A DNA stretch of 23,637 nt from JBGPRB01 sp964422155 (GCA_964422155.1 CAYQZZ010000031.1:1-23637); one strand, 5' to 3'; positions 1 to 7,160 are shown, numbered from the stretch's first letter. The notes: generated by a model from the sequence alone, not told the origin. Program-made: numbers and translations.

Positions 1-982
1 CGCAGGCGATGCCCACGTCGGCGTCTTTAGCCTCGCCGGGGCCGTTGACCACGCAGCCCATTACCGCCACCTTTATCGGCTTATCGATTTTTTGCAGCCT
101 TTTCTCGACTTCTTCGGCCAATTTTAGCACGTCCGCCTCGGCGCGACCACACGTGGGGCAGCTTACCAGAACCGGGCCGTGCTCTCTTAAATTAAGGCTC
201 TTTAAAATCTCATAAGCGGCGATAACCTCTTCGCAGGGAGGGGCGGTCAGAGAAACCCTGATAGTGTCCCCGATACCCAGCCAGAGCAGCGTGCCGATGC
301 CCACCGTGCTGCGGATAACGCCAGTGCGGGGCGTGCCGGCCTCGGTGATGCCGATGTGCAGGGGATAAGGCATCTTCTCCGCGATACTCCGGTACGCCTC
401 GATAGTGGTGGGGACATCGAAGGCTTTCAGTGAGACTTTAATAAGGTCGAAGTCCAGGCTTTCCAGAAGTCTTATCTGTTCTAAAGCCGCCTCGACCATC
501 CTTTCAGCGATACTTAAATTCGGATTGTCAGTTTTCGGCCCTCGCGTCGTCACGCGGTGACTATGGCGGGCAGGTAAACTGCCGGCATTCACCCCGATGC
601 GGATGGGGACTCCCCTTTCTTTCGCCGCCAGCGCCACTTTTTTCACTTTATCCGGCTCGCTGATATTGCCCGGGTTAAGGCGGAGTCCATCGGCTCCCGC
701 TTCCAGCGCCATTAAAGCCAGGCGGTAGTCGAAGTGGATGTCCGCCACCAGCGGTATTATAATTCCCTTCTTTATGTCAACTATAGCCCGGGCGGCTTCA
801 GCATCCGGCACGGCTAAACGCACCAGCTCGCAGCCGCAGTCCTCAAGCTCTTTTATCTGCCTGATGGTAGCCCTGACATTGCGAGTATCGGTCTTGGTCA
901 TCGACTGCACCACGATGGGCGCGCCCCCGCCGATGGTGACATCGCCGATTTTAATGGCCTTGCTCGTTCTCCGCGACATCAT
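1..982 (-). CDS. ispG: 4-hydroxy-3-methylbut-2-enyl diphosphate synthase (IspG/GcpE), C-terminus cut by window edge
   Basis: IspG converts methylerythritol cyclodiphosphate to HMBPP in the MEP isoprenoid pathway using a [4Fe-4S] cluster. About 327 codons are visible. The N-terminus reads MMSRRTSKAIKIGDV followed by VQSMTKTDTRN, the typical family start. Near the C-terminus, the cluster-binding segments CPTCGR and MGCVVNGPGEA (two Cys, then one Cys and the conserved Glu) are both present, so the enzyme looks functional. Only the last few tens of residues lie outside the window. The start ATG at 982 forms an ATGA overlap with the rseP stop; a second in-frame ATG at 979 is possible. A GGGGGGAG stretch about 9 bases upstream, inside rseP, can serve as ribosome binding site. 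It is the last visible gene of the dxr-rseP-ispG operon, which joins two steps of one pathway. Confidence 0.95.
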   Translation of the reverse strand, partial: MMSRRTSKAIKIGDVTIGGGAPIVVQSMTKTDTRNVRATIRQIKELEDCGCELVRLAVPDAEAARAIVDIKKGIIIPLVADIHFDYRLALMALEAGADGLRLNPGNISEPDKVKKVALAAKERGVPIRIGVNAGSLPARHSHRVTTRGPKTDNPNLSIAERMVEAALEQIRLLESLDFDLIKVSLKAFDVPTTIEAYRSIAEKMPYPLHIGITEAGTPRTGVIRSTVGIGTLLWLGIGDTIRVSLTAPPCEEVIAAYEILKSLNLREHGPVLVSCPTCGRAEADVLKLAEEVEKRLQKIDKPIKVAVMGCVVNGPGEAKDADVGIAC

Positions 983-2037
983 GGCACCAGGCTCCCCCCG
1001 GTTGCCCATCGGAAAACATCCTGGTAGGTAATCAGTATCATCAAAGCTATCAATATCATAAATCCGACGGTGTGCACGATGCCTTCAACCCGCGGGGACA
1101 CGCGCTTGCCGCGCCGCAGCCACTCCAACACGATGAATATCATCCTGCCGCCGTCAAGGGCCGGGAACGGTATTATCTGCGTTATCGCTATCGCTATGCT
1201 GATGAATGCCGTCAGCTCCAGCACCGGACTTATCCCGCTATGGGCCACCTCTCCGGCGACCTGCACGATACCCACCGGCCCGGCCGGCACGAATGGCACG
1301 GTGCCGATAATCATGCCGATTATCCCATTCTTGTACAGGACAAGGGTTTCGATACAGTCACGCGACCCGATAGGAATTGCCCGCCAGAAAGGAAGACTTT
1401 CGCTGACGATTACTGAATTAACGTTCTGAGATAGAGTACCGATGGCCCCCTGCCCTGCCGGCGGCCGCCAGCGCGGCGTGAGCTTTACCACTTCGGTAGT
1501 AGAGTCAGCATGTTTGAGGGTTATGGAAATTTCCGTGCCCAGTCCAAGCTGAATATCTCGGGCAAGGTCGCCCAGACTGTTTACCGGTTTTTTGTTCACA
1601 CTGATAATCGTATCGCCGGCTTTGATACCGGCCATTTCCGCCGGCGACCCGGGGGCAACCTCCTGAACCACTACCTGTCCGTTGACGATATTATGAGGCA
1701 CCATGTAAGCCACGGATAAAAGCACGAAGGGCAGTAATAAATTCATCAGTATGCCCCCGCTGATGACCAGCATCCTGACGCCGTGGCTCCGGGCCGCCAG
1801 GGCTTTCGGCACGGTGGGGTCTACTTCGCCGGGCAGCTTGTTAAAGCCGCCGAAGGGTATCCAGTTGATGGAATATATCGTCTCCCCCCATTTCTTACCG
1901 TAAAGACGGGGCGGGAAACCGACGCCGAACTCCTCTACCCATACCCCCGTTGCCTTGGCCATGATGAAGTGTCCCAGTTCATGGACGATAACAAGCACGG
2001 ACAGGACAACCACGCCTGCCACTATCGTAAGTATCAT
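979..2037 (-). CDS. rseP: Site-2 intramembrane metalloprotease, RseP/RasP family
   Basis: A 352-residue membrane zinc protease of the S2P (M50) family, which cuts anti-sigma factors or remnant signal peptides within the membrane. The zinc motif HELGH lies at residues 19-23 in the first membrane helix. A PDZ domain spans about residues 118-185. The third zinc ligand is in PFPALDGG (Asp about 295), followed by the last hydrophobic helices. One oddity: the family usually has Asn four positions before this motif (NxxPxPxLDG), and here it is Gln (QIIPFPALDG). One PDZ domain and this length match the Gram-positive RasP type rather than the E. coli two-PDZ type. Both ends overlap neighbours by four bases (ATGA), which implies translational coupling with dxr and ispG. 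The substrate cannot be told from the window. Confidence 0.93.
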   Translation of the reverse strand: MILTIVAGVVVLSVLVIVHELGHFIMAKATGVWVEEFGVGFPPRLYGKKWGETIYSINWIPFGGFNKLPGEVDPTVPKALAARSHGVRMLVISGGILMNLLLPFVLLSVAYMVPHNIVNGQVVVQEVAPGSPAEMAGIKAGDTIISVNKKPVNSLGDLARDIQLGLGTEISITLKHADSTTEVVKLTPRWRPPAGQGAIGTLSQNVNSVIVSESLPFWRAIPIGSRDCIETLVLYKNGIIGMIIGTVPFVPAGPVGIVQVAGEVAHSGISPVLELTAFISIAIAITQIIPFPALDGGRMIFIVLEWLRRGKRVSPRVEGIVHTVGFMILIALMILITYQDVFRWATGGSLVP

Positions 2038-3197
2038 TTATTATCTCCCCTGATAAGCCCGAGGACCGTTTCTCGCGCCCAGGTATCCGCCGCCATTATC
2101 TCTTCAACCGAGGACCGAGACACCTCCCGGTGCCGTTCAAGCACCTTCTCGACAAGACGCGCGATATCAACAAATCCTATACGCCGCGACAGGAAAAGGT
2201 CGACAGCTACCTCATCGGCAGCGCAGAGTACGGCCGGGTAAGTACCACCTTTCCTGCCTGCTTCGATAGCCAGGCGGAGACAGGGAAACCTGGCCATATC
2301 GGGCTGCTGGAAGGTAAGTTGAGATAAATTACTCCAATCAAGACGCGGCAGGTCGGGATTGGCGAGGCGGTCGGGATAGGATAACGCGTACTGAATTGGC
2401 AAACGCATATCGGGATAGCTCAACTGCGCTTTGACCGAACCGTCAACGAATTCCACCATGGAATGAATAATACTCTGAGGGTGAATCAGCACCACAACGT
2501 CTTCCACATTTATATCGAAGAGCCAGTGAGCTTCGATAACCTCAAGGCCTTTATTCATCAGTGTCGCCGAATCGATAGTCACTTTTTTCCCCATCTTCCA
2601 TGAGGGGTGGTCGAGAGCCTGCTCGACGGTTATCCGCGCCATCTGCGTCTTTGAAGAGTCGCGGAAAGGCCCCCCGGACGCCGTCAGGATAATCCGTCGC
2701 GCCGCCTGTTTCTCTCCATTGAGGCACTGCCATATGGCGCTGTGCTCGCTATCTACGGGCAGAATCCGCGCTCCGCTTCGCCCGGCCTCACCGGTTATTA
2801 TTTCTCCGGCAGCCACCAGAGACTCTTTATTGGCGAGAGCGATATTCTTACCGGCTTTCACCGCTGCCAGAGTGGCGCCCAGTCCAGAAACTCCCGACGT
2901 TGCGATAACCACGGTATCCACGTCAGGATTACGAGCCATCTCCTCGAGCGATTGATACGTACACCCCATGGCACCTAAACGATTCCGGGTATCTTTCTCA
3001 TCTCTGCCGACTAACGAATAGTTGACGAACTCCGGCTTAAATTCGCTGACCTGTTCCGCCAACAAATCGAGGTTTTTACCCGCAGCCAGCCCGACGATGC
3101 GAAAGCGCTCCTTTAGAGAGCGTACGACATCAAGTGTCTGCCGCCCTATAGAGCCGGTCGACCCCAGCACTGCCAGCCTCTTTATCCTATCAACCAT
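2034..3197 (-). CDS. dxr: 1-deoxy-D-xylulose 5-phosphate reductoisomerase
   Basis: Dxr makes 2-C-methyl-D-erythritol 4-phosphate from DXP with NADPH, the committed step of the MEP pathway, in the cytoplasm. The 387-residue length is normal. The NADPH-binding motif GSTGSIG is at residues 12-18, NKES at 123-126, the metal ligands in PVDSEHSA (Asp149, Glu151), and SATLMNKGLE (about 210-219) supplies the remaining active-site residues. The start ATG is preceded by only a weak AGG-containing leader, and no better in-frame start exists. It is the first gene of the dxr-rseP-ispG operon. The uppS and cdsA genes often found upstream of dxr in other bacteria are not here; the upstream neighbour is divergent and unrelated. 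Confidence 0.96.
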   Translation of the reverse strand: MVDRIKRLAVLGSTGSIGRQTLDVVRSLKERFRIVGLAAGKNLDLLAEQVSEFKPEFVNYSLVGRDEKDTRNRLGAMGCTYQSLEEMARNPDVDTVVIATSGVSGLGATLAAVKAGKNIALANKESLVAAGEIITGEAGRSGARILPVDSEHSAIWQCLNGEKQAARRIILTASGGPFRDSSKTQMARITVEQALDHPSWKMGKKVTIDSATLMNKGLEVIEAHWLFDINVEDVVVLIHPQSIIHSMVEFVDGSVKAQLSYPDMRLPIQYALSYPDRLANPDLPRLDWSNLSQLTFQQPDMARFPCLRLAIEAGRKGGTYPAVLCAADEVAVDLFLSRRIGFVDIARLVEKVLERHREVSRSSVEEIMAADTWARETVLGLIRGDNK

Positions 3198-3235
3198 AAT
3201 ACCTATATCTTACAACAAATGCCTAATTGAAGCTA

Positions 3236-3264
3236 TTGACAGAGATAAGAGGGAGAATTAAGAT
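3236..3264 (+). promoter_or_regulatory. Sigma-70-type promoter for the small gene at 3314
   Basis: TTGACA at 3236-3241, a 17-base spacer and TAAGAT at 3259-3264. The -35 is a perfect consensus and the -10 matches four of six. Expected transcription start is about 3271, giving a leader of roughly 43 bases before the ATG at 3314. It lies in the 116-base gap divergent from dxr. Confidence 0.5.
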
Positions 3265-3313
3265 ATGTCAAAGGGAATTTCATAATTTCAGATGATAGTT
3301 CACAGGAGGTATA

Positions 3314-3577
3314 ATGAATACATCAATGGGGATAAGCAAATCGGTGGTGCTGGCTGTCGGCCAGCAGTTCCACCTTAAGGTAGGAAAGGACCACATTATT
3401 TATGCTGGTATGCTGTCCGATGACGTATACTCCATCGTGCAGAAAAAAGCCAATGGCTATCAAGGATATGCCTGGAACCTGTTTTTCCCCAAAAAGAAAC
3501 AGGATATAACGATAGACGGCATTAAACTCTACGTCGAGAGAGTTAGCCCGGAAGAAATTCAGCTCAGGTTAGCGTAG
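3314..3577 (+). CDS. Small protein of unknown function (87 aa)
   Basis: I do not recognise this family. It is an 87-residue soluble protein with no signal peptide or membrane segment. The pattern of alternating hydrophobic residues (VVLAVGQQFHLKV, IIYAGML, WNLFFP, IKLYVERV) suggests a mostly beta fold. It has no Cys and no obvious catalytic motif. The start is well supported by a strong Shine-Dalgarno (AGGAGG) about 5 bases upstream of the ATG and by a candidate promoter at 3236-3264. It is transcribed alone, divergent from dxr, and is followed by an inverted-repeat element. The ribosome binding site and intact reading frame make it a likely real gene, but its role is unknown. Confidence 0.72.
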   Translation: MNTSMGISKSVVLAVGQQFHLKVGKDHIIYAGMLSDDVYSIVQKKANGYQGYAWNLFFPKKKQDITIDGIKLYVERVSPEEIQLRLA

Positions 3578-3627
3578 CAGGCTTTCACTACCAAGAATAA
3601 TGACAGGTTGATGAAGTTGATTAATAA

Positions 3628-3730
3628 TGTCATTCTGAGGAGCCCTGACGAAACCGGGCGACGAAGAATCCGTCTTCTACTACGTGGGGATGCGGATTCT
3701 TCCCCCGATTGCATCGGGGTCAGAATGACA
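3628..3730. repeat. Inverted-repeat element, family A (copy 1)
   Basis: Perfect 11-base terminal inverted repeats, TGTCATTCTGA at 3628-3638 and TCAGAATGACA at 3720-3730, with internal complementary parts (GAAGAATCCG and CGGATTCTTC). The reverse complement of the element at 12450-12539 aligns with it, sharing the termini, a GGAG-CCC...GGG inner hairpin and CGACGAAGAATCCG. It has no coding capacity. It sits in the 179-base space between a plus-strand gene and the 3' end of the minus-strand glutaredoxin gene, where such a hairpin could also act as a bidirectional terminator (inference). Confidence 0.85.
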
Positions 3731-3756
3731 GTATACCTTTGCTAGATACCCTCAGT

Positions 3757-4278
3757 TTATATCACGATCTCCGATTTTCTCGTCTCGTTACCACGCAGAA
3801 ACAGGATGGTCACGATATTACCGGGCTTCATTCCCGCCAGCGCCCGTTCCAGGTCGGCAGTATTGTTAATGCGTCTTCCATTGATTGCGGTGATAATATC
3901 CCCCTCTTTAAGCCCTGCCTTCTCCCCCAGAAAACCCCGTGATACCTCACCGATAATAGCCCCGAGCACAGGAGCCGCTCCCGTCTTCGGGGCTACCTTG
4001 TCGGCGTCAGCTATCTTCAGGCCAAAGCGAACGGGTTTATTGCCGTTGCCGTCCGCTATCAACTCTTGAATTCTGGCCCGGTCGAAGCCAATGACCGCCT
4101 GGCCGTCGATAACAATCACCGGCACGCCCATCTGGCCGGTCAGATTAACCATTTCTTCCGCCGCCATCCGGTCGCGGGAAACATCGTATTCCGTATATTT
4201 AACACCAAGCTGGCCAAGGTAACTCTTGGCTTGATAACAGTACCCTCAGGTCGGCGTAGTGTATATCTTAACATCCAT
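3757..4278 (-). CDS. Glutaredoxin-PDZ fusion, probable selenoprotein with in-frame UGA (Sec11)
   Basis: Read from the ATG at 4278, the gene encodes 173 residues with one in-frame TGA (bases 4248-4246) at codon 11. The N-terminus reads MDVKIYTTPT-U-GYC, so UGA falls exactly where the first redox Cys of a glutaredoxin CxxC motif belongs. The resolving Cys14 is intact. The glutaredoxin fold continues with QMGVPVIVIDG (cis-Pro about residue 53) and GFD to about residue 78. A PDZ domain follows at about 98-173. A strong Shine-Dalgarno (GAGGTGA) lies just upstream of 4278, and the frame is open on both sides of the UGA. A SECIS-like hairpin follows the UGA at the right distance. Starting at the next Met (4167) would delete the whole redox centre. 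It lies 18 bases downstream of a zinc-ribbon gene, probably in one operon. A nonsense mutation or sequencing error is the alternative. Glutaredoxin-like UxxC selenoproteins are known as a class; the substrate here is unknown. Confidence 0.85.
4213..4248 (-). promoter_or_regulatory. Candidate bacterial SECIS element following the UGA codon
   Basis: Directly after the UGA (4248-4246) the mRNA has 15 bases, then a perfect 6-bp stem GCCAAG / CUUGGC (4230-4225 and 4218-4213) closing a 6-base loop AGUUAC. The apical loop starts 22 bases after the UGA and has a G in its second position. Both features fit the published bacterial SECIS description (loop about 16-37 bases after UGA, guanosine among the first two loop bases). 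CAA upstream and UUG downstream can extend the stem across a bulge. Such elements recruit SelB with Sec-tRNA. Confidence 0.7.
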
Positions 4279-4296
4279 TATCATCACCTCATAAGC

Positions 4297-4533
4297 TCAA
4301 GAATTGCTATCCTTATCTATCTCCACTTCGGGTAATTTGGGCAAATTTAACGGGTTACTGTTCTTCTTTAAAGGATTGAACGGCGGAAACGCATTGAGGA
4401 ATTCTTTCTTTTCACCGCAGTATTTACACGTGCCACCACTCTTAGGTCCATTGGCGACCTCGATTACCCAGAAATGGTGACACTGTTCTTTCTCTGTGTT
4501 TTCCTGAATCCTTTCTTTAACTCTCTGTTTCAT
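4297..4533 (-). CDS. Small zinc-ribbon-like protein (78 aa), unknown role
   Basis: A 78-residue cytoplasmic protein with a charged helical N-terminus, then CHHFWVIE (Cys18, His19, His20) and, after SGG, CKYCGEKKEF (Cys36, Cys39). Together these probably bind one zinc ion. The tail after residue 50 is Pro/Asn/Lys-rich and likely disordered. I prefer the ATG at 4533, because AGGGGGTG stands about 4 bases before it. The upstream in-frame ATG at 4554 adds seven residues but has no ribosome binding site. Its stop is 18 bases before the start of the glutaredoxin-PDZ selenoprotein gene, so the two are probably co-transcribed. The 182 bases upstream, to the end of the ferredoxin gene, show no other gene. 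A DNA- or RNA-binding role is possible but not shown. Confidence 0.75.
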   Translation of the reverse strand: MKQRVKERIQENTEKEQCHHFWVIEVANGPKSGGTCKYCGEKKEFLNAFPPFNPLKKNSNPLNLPKLPEVEIDKDSNS

Positions 4534-4715
4534 CACACACCCCCTATCTGCCATTCATGATAATTTTAGTTCAGAAGGCTCTTATTGTATGCGACTTTTA
4601 TCCCATATAAATAATAAGGAGTAATTATGAATAAATTATGAAAAAAGCCGAAAATACTCAGGTTGAAAAGTGATAGCGGGGAATCCAATGGAACCGGCAG
4701 CGGCGCTAGCTGTAC

Positions 4716-4928
4716 TCAAGCCCGGTCGTCTTCAATGATTATCTCGAAAGGACAACTGATGGCATTGTTGGGACAGACAAGCTCACAGAGAGTACACCAG
4801 CGGCACTCGTCCACGTCGACAGCCTTGACGGCGTTATCCACAAGCACCAGAGCGCCACAGGCACATACGCTGACGCATAAACCGCAGCCCTGGCACTTAT
4901 CTCTATCTATTAACGGCATCTCTCTCAT
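4716..4928 (-). CDS. Small 2x[4Fe-4S] ferredoxin
   Basis: A 70-residue bacterial-type ferredoxin, a cytoplasmic electron carrier. It has two CxxCxxCxxxC motifs: Cys12, 15, 18 and 22, and Cys42, 45, 48 and 52. The second is followed by the usual Pro (CPNNAI). The first is followed by Ala and an extra Cys24 (CACGAL) instead of Pro. The C-terminal tail is acidic (EIIIEDDRA). The ATG at 4928 is preceded by GGAGA at a suitable distance; the Met at codon 4 is an alternative start. It lies 67 bases downstream of a CRP/FNR-family regulator on the same strand and may share its transcript. No partner oxidoreductase is encoded nearby. Confidence 0.9.
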   Translation of the reverse strand: MREMPLIDRDKCQGCGLCVSVCACGALVLVDNAVKAVDVDECRWCTLCELVCPNNAISCPFEIIIEDDRA

Positions 4929-4995
4929 ATTTCTGTCTCCACATACACTTTATTATAAAATCGAAAGCTGTATGTTGTCTGCGACATTTCTCTCA

Positions 4996-5664
4996 TCAGA
5001 CTATACCCGCTATTTCCCTGAGGGCTTTCTGGTTGGTAATGATAATGCGGTTACGCTCCATTCTGATGGTACCTTCTCCCTCCAGATTCTTAAGAGACCT
5101 CCCCACCATCTCGCGGGCGGTGCCTATCATCGCCGCCATCTCCTGCTGAGTAAGGCGCGGCCTCTCGCTGGCCCCGTCTCCGGTGTATTCAAGCAGTATC
5201 TTGGCGACCCTGCCGGTGACATGCCGGAAGGAGAAATCCTCAACCAGCGCCACCAGTTCCTGCACCCGGCGCGATAGTACCTGAATTACGTTCAAGGCCA
5301 CCTGCGGGTACTCCTTGATAACGTTTTCCAGGTCCTTCTTCTTTATCCCGTTGAGAACAACCGCCCCCATAGCCCCGGCACTGACCAGATTCACGCCGCC
5401 GCTCAGAACGGGGACATCATTGAACGATTCACCGGGGCGTATGATGCGGAAAATCTGTTCCTTGCCATCAGCCGATGTCTTGAAGACTTTAACCACGCCG
5501 GCAACAACAAAGTACAATACCTCGGCCGGTTCTCCCTCGAAAATCAGTATCTCACCCCTCTCCACCTTTTTTTCGAAGATATGTCTACTGATAGAGGAAA
5601 GAACAGACTCGTTCAATCCGGAGAAATAAGGTACTGACTTTAAAGACTCTACCTGAACCGTCAT
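4996..5664 (-). CDS. CRP/FNR-family transcriptional regulator
   Basis: 222 residues, normal for the family. The N-terminal cyclic-nucleotide-binding-type beta barrel covers about residues 10-125 (IFEGEPAEVLYFVVAGVVKV, then GESFNDVPVLSGG). A long dimerisation helix follows, and a winged helix-turn-helix covers about 150-215 (RLTQQEMAAMIGTAREMVGR). The recognition helix carries R-E-x-V-G-R, the pattern of E. coli CRP, so TGTGA-like half sites are plausible. FNR-type N-terminal cysteines are absent, so direct iron-sulfur oxygen sensing is unlikely. The residues of the effector pocket differ from the cAMP-binding consensus (RxS is not seen), so the ligand is unknown. The only likely partner gene is the downstream ferredoxin, which hints at redox-related control (inference). 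Confidence 0.9.
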   Translation of the reverse strand: MTVQVESLKSVPYFSGLNESVLSSISRHIFEKKVERGEILIFEGEPAEVLYFVVAGVVKVFKTSADGKEQIFRIIRPGESFNDVPVLSGGVNLVSAGAMGAVVLNGIKKKDLENVIKEYPQVALNVIQVLSRRVQELVALVEDFSFRHVTGRVAKILLEYTGDGASERPRLTQQEMAAMIGTAREMVGRSLKNLEGEGTIRMERNRIIITNQKALREIAGIV

Positions 5665-5766
5665 ATCTGCCCGCTTGTCCTGCTGATATCCTGCTCAAAA
5701 TTACATCTAGGATTATACCAGCTTATAGAACATACGGCAAAATGGAACAACGAGATTGTTAAATAA

Positions 5767-5848
5767 TGTCATTCTCGGGCTTGACCCGAGAATCCAGACA
5801 CCCTTACCCCCGCACACCCCTCTGGATTCCCGCCTTCGCGGGAATGAC
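5767..5848. repeat. Inverted-repeat element, family B (copy 1)
   Basis: Starts TGTCATTC and ends GAATGAC. Each end folds on itself: TTCTCGGG-CTTGA-CCCGAGAA at the left and TTCCCGC-CTTC-GCGGGAA at the right. ATCCAG and CTGGAT pair between the halves. The same plan occurs at 17218-17301. It lies in the 345-base gap (5665-6009) between the CRP-family gene and the response regulator. Apart from this element and its decayed tail I see no gene there. Confidence 0.82.
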
Positions 5849-5860
5849 GGTATGGGAGTT

Positions 5861-5934
5861 CTGGATTCTTGCTTCTGCATTAAGTACGGAACTAGATTCG
5901 CTGGAATGACAATTGTAGGAAGGCTGGAATGACA
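5861..5934. repeat. Decayed fragments of family B repeat ends
   Basis: Just after the intact element come CTGGATTCTTGC (5861), TTCGCTGGAATGAC (about 5897-5910) and GGCTGGAATGACA (about 5922-5934), all recognisable pieces of the family B right end. They suggest repeated insertion or slippage at this site. The remaining 5935-6009 has no recognisable feature. Confidence 0.55.
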
Positions 5935-6009
5935 GCAAGCCATGGTAAAACAACCTCATCACCGGATTGAAGGAAAAGACATACTCTGCGGATTCATGGA
6001 ATCGTGCCG

Positions 6010-6711
6010 CTAGCTCATGCTGCGGAAATAGTAGCCGACGCCGGGTTCGGTTAAAATATATTTTGGCTGGGATGGGTCCGGCTCTATCTTCTGGCGCAAA
6101 TGTGAAACATAAATCCGCACGTAATCAACGTCGTTAATATATTCCCAGCCCCAGACGTTCTCCAGTATCTGTTGATGAGACAGGATGCGGCCGGCATTTT
6201 CCACGAGCAATGCCAGAAGACGGAATTCCCGTGGCGTAAGCTTCAACCTCTCGCCATTTACGATAACTTTCCTCTCCGCCACATCAATAGTGAGGTATTC
6301 ATTGGTAAAGAGAACCTTCTTCCTTTCATGCTTATAAGAAGGTTTGTCGGCACGCCGTAAAACCGCTTTCACCCTGGCCAGCAGTTCCCTGTTCCCCACC
6401 GGTTTGGATAGATACTCATCAGCACCACATTCAAGACCACGTACAATATCGTCCTCGGTGTTACGCTTACCGGTGAACATGATAACGGGCATATCACTGA
6501 CTTCACGAATCAAACGGCATGTCTGCCAGCCATCGATTTCCGGCATCATGACATCAAGAAGGACAAGGTCAGGCTTACGTTCATAAACGATGCGTACGGC
6601 TTCCTGCCCGCTGCTGGCTTTAAGCACTTCATACCCATTGCTGCTCAGGACCTGTTCAGCTAGTCTGAGCTGGGCAACCTCGTCATCAACGACAAGTATT
6701 TTCTTGGCCAC
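6010..6711 (-). CDS. OmpR/PhoB-family response regulator
   Basis: 233 residues. The receiver domain (about 3-118) has the acidic pair Asp9/Asp10, phospho-acceptor Asp53 in LLDVMMP, Thr80 and Lys103 (LSKP), so all key residues are present. A winged-helix DNA-binding domain of the PhoB type covers about 135-230 (LTPREFRLLALL, then VSHLRQKIEPDP and GVGYYF). It starts at GTG (6711) with GAGGAA upstream at good spacing; no ATG lies near. The gene 131 bases upstream encodes a HisKA-only protein that lacks an ATPase domain, so the phosphate donor must be another kinase or a small-molecule donor. Targets are unknown. Confidence 0.93.
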   Translation of the reverse strand: MAKKILVVDDEVAQLRLAEQVLSSNGYEVLKASSGQEAVRIVYERKPDLVLLDVMMPEIDGWQTCRLIREVSDMPVIMFTGKRNTEDDIVRGLECGADEYLSKPVGNRELLARVKAVLRRADKPSYKHERKKVLFTNEYLTIDVAERKVIVNGERLKLTPREFRLLALLVENAGRILSHQQILENVWGWEYINDVDYVRIYVSHLRQKIEPDPSQPKYILTEPGVGYYFRSMS

Positions 6712-6842
6712 GGGTGTTCCTCAAGATGCAAATCAGTATCTATTTCCAATAATTTTACGAAATTCTTTACCGGCTGCGGCAGTTAACCGATTTCGACAGA
6801 TACGGGCAATGTCAGACTTTGCTGCTGTTTATCCGACTCAAT

Positions 6843-7160
6843 TCAAGATCGTTTGTCAATATTATTTATCAAGTCGAGCATGCGTTGACTGTATTTCAGT
6901 ATGTCGGCTAAGCCGCGCCGCTGTTCTTCGTTAATTTTCCCCGGCACTTCATCCTGCATCAATTCGGCATAGCCGATAATAATATTCAGTGAAGCACGAA
7001 AATCATGGGCTATTTTCCCAATATCGTTGCGTTTTATCTGATTACCTGTCTTACGCTCTCCATTGACGACCACCAACCGCTTGCTGGAGCGCGGTAGGCT
7101 TTTTATAAGCTCATCGTTTTTCTCTTCAAGGTCAATGCTGTTAACGTCTTCATGTGTCAT
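6843..7160 (-). CDS. HisKA-only protein: histidine-kinase phospho-acceptor domain without an ATPase domain
   Basis: 105 residues. The first 45 are charged and have no sensor domain. Then follows a HisKA-type dimerisation domain with the H-box IAHDFRASLNIIIGYAELM (His52) and its second helix to the C-terminus (LADILKYSQRMLDLINNI). The usual Pro of the H-box (HDLRTPLN) is Ser here. No HATPase_c domain follows: the stop is at 6843, and the 131 bases to the response regulator gene contain no continuation in any frame that I can recognise. It may be a phosphotransfer or docking partner for the downstream regulator, or a remnant. TATAAT lies only four bases upstream of the ATG and no Shine-Dalgarno is visible, so a nearly leaderless message is possible. 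Confidence 0.75.
   Translation of the reverse strand: MTHEDVNSIDLEEKNDELIKSLPRSSKRLVVVNGERKTGNQIKRNDIGKIAHDFRASLNIIIGYAELMQDEVPGKINEEQRRGLADILKYSQRMLDLINNIDKRS

Noticed and set aside
3757..4167. Reading the glutaredoxin-PDZ gene as a short PDZ protein starting at the ATG of 4167
   Set aside because: It would begin in the middle of the glutaredoxin fold, has no ribosome binding site, and ignores a perfect glutaredoxin N-terminus with its own Shine-Dalgarno just upstream.
4663..5277. Plus-strand 204-codon frame opposite the ferredoxin and CRP-like genes
   Set aside because: It crosses two clear genes on the other strand and translates to low-complexity Ser/Thr/His-rich sequence.
5713..5943. 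Minus-strand 76-codon frame in the gap after the CRP-family gene
   Set aside because: Most of it translates the family B inverted repeat (SFPRRRESR), a well-known spurious protein pattern from such elements.
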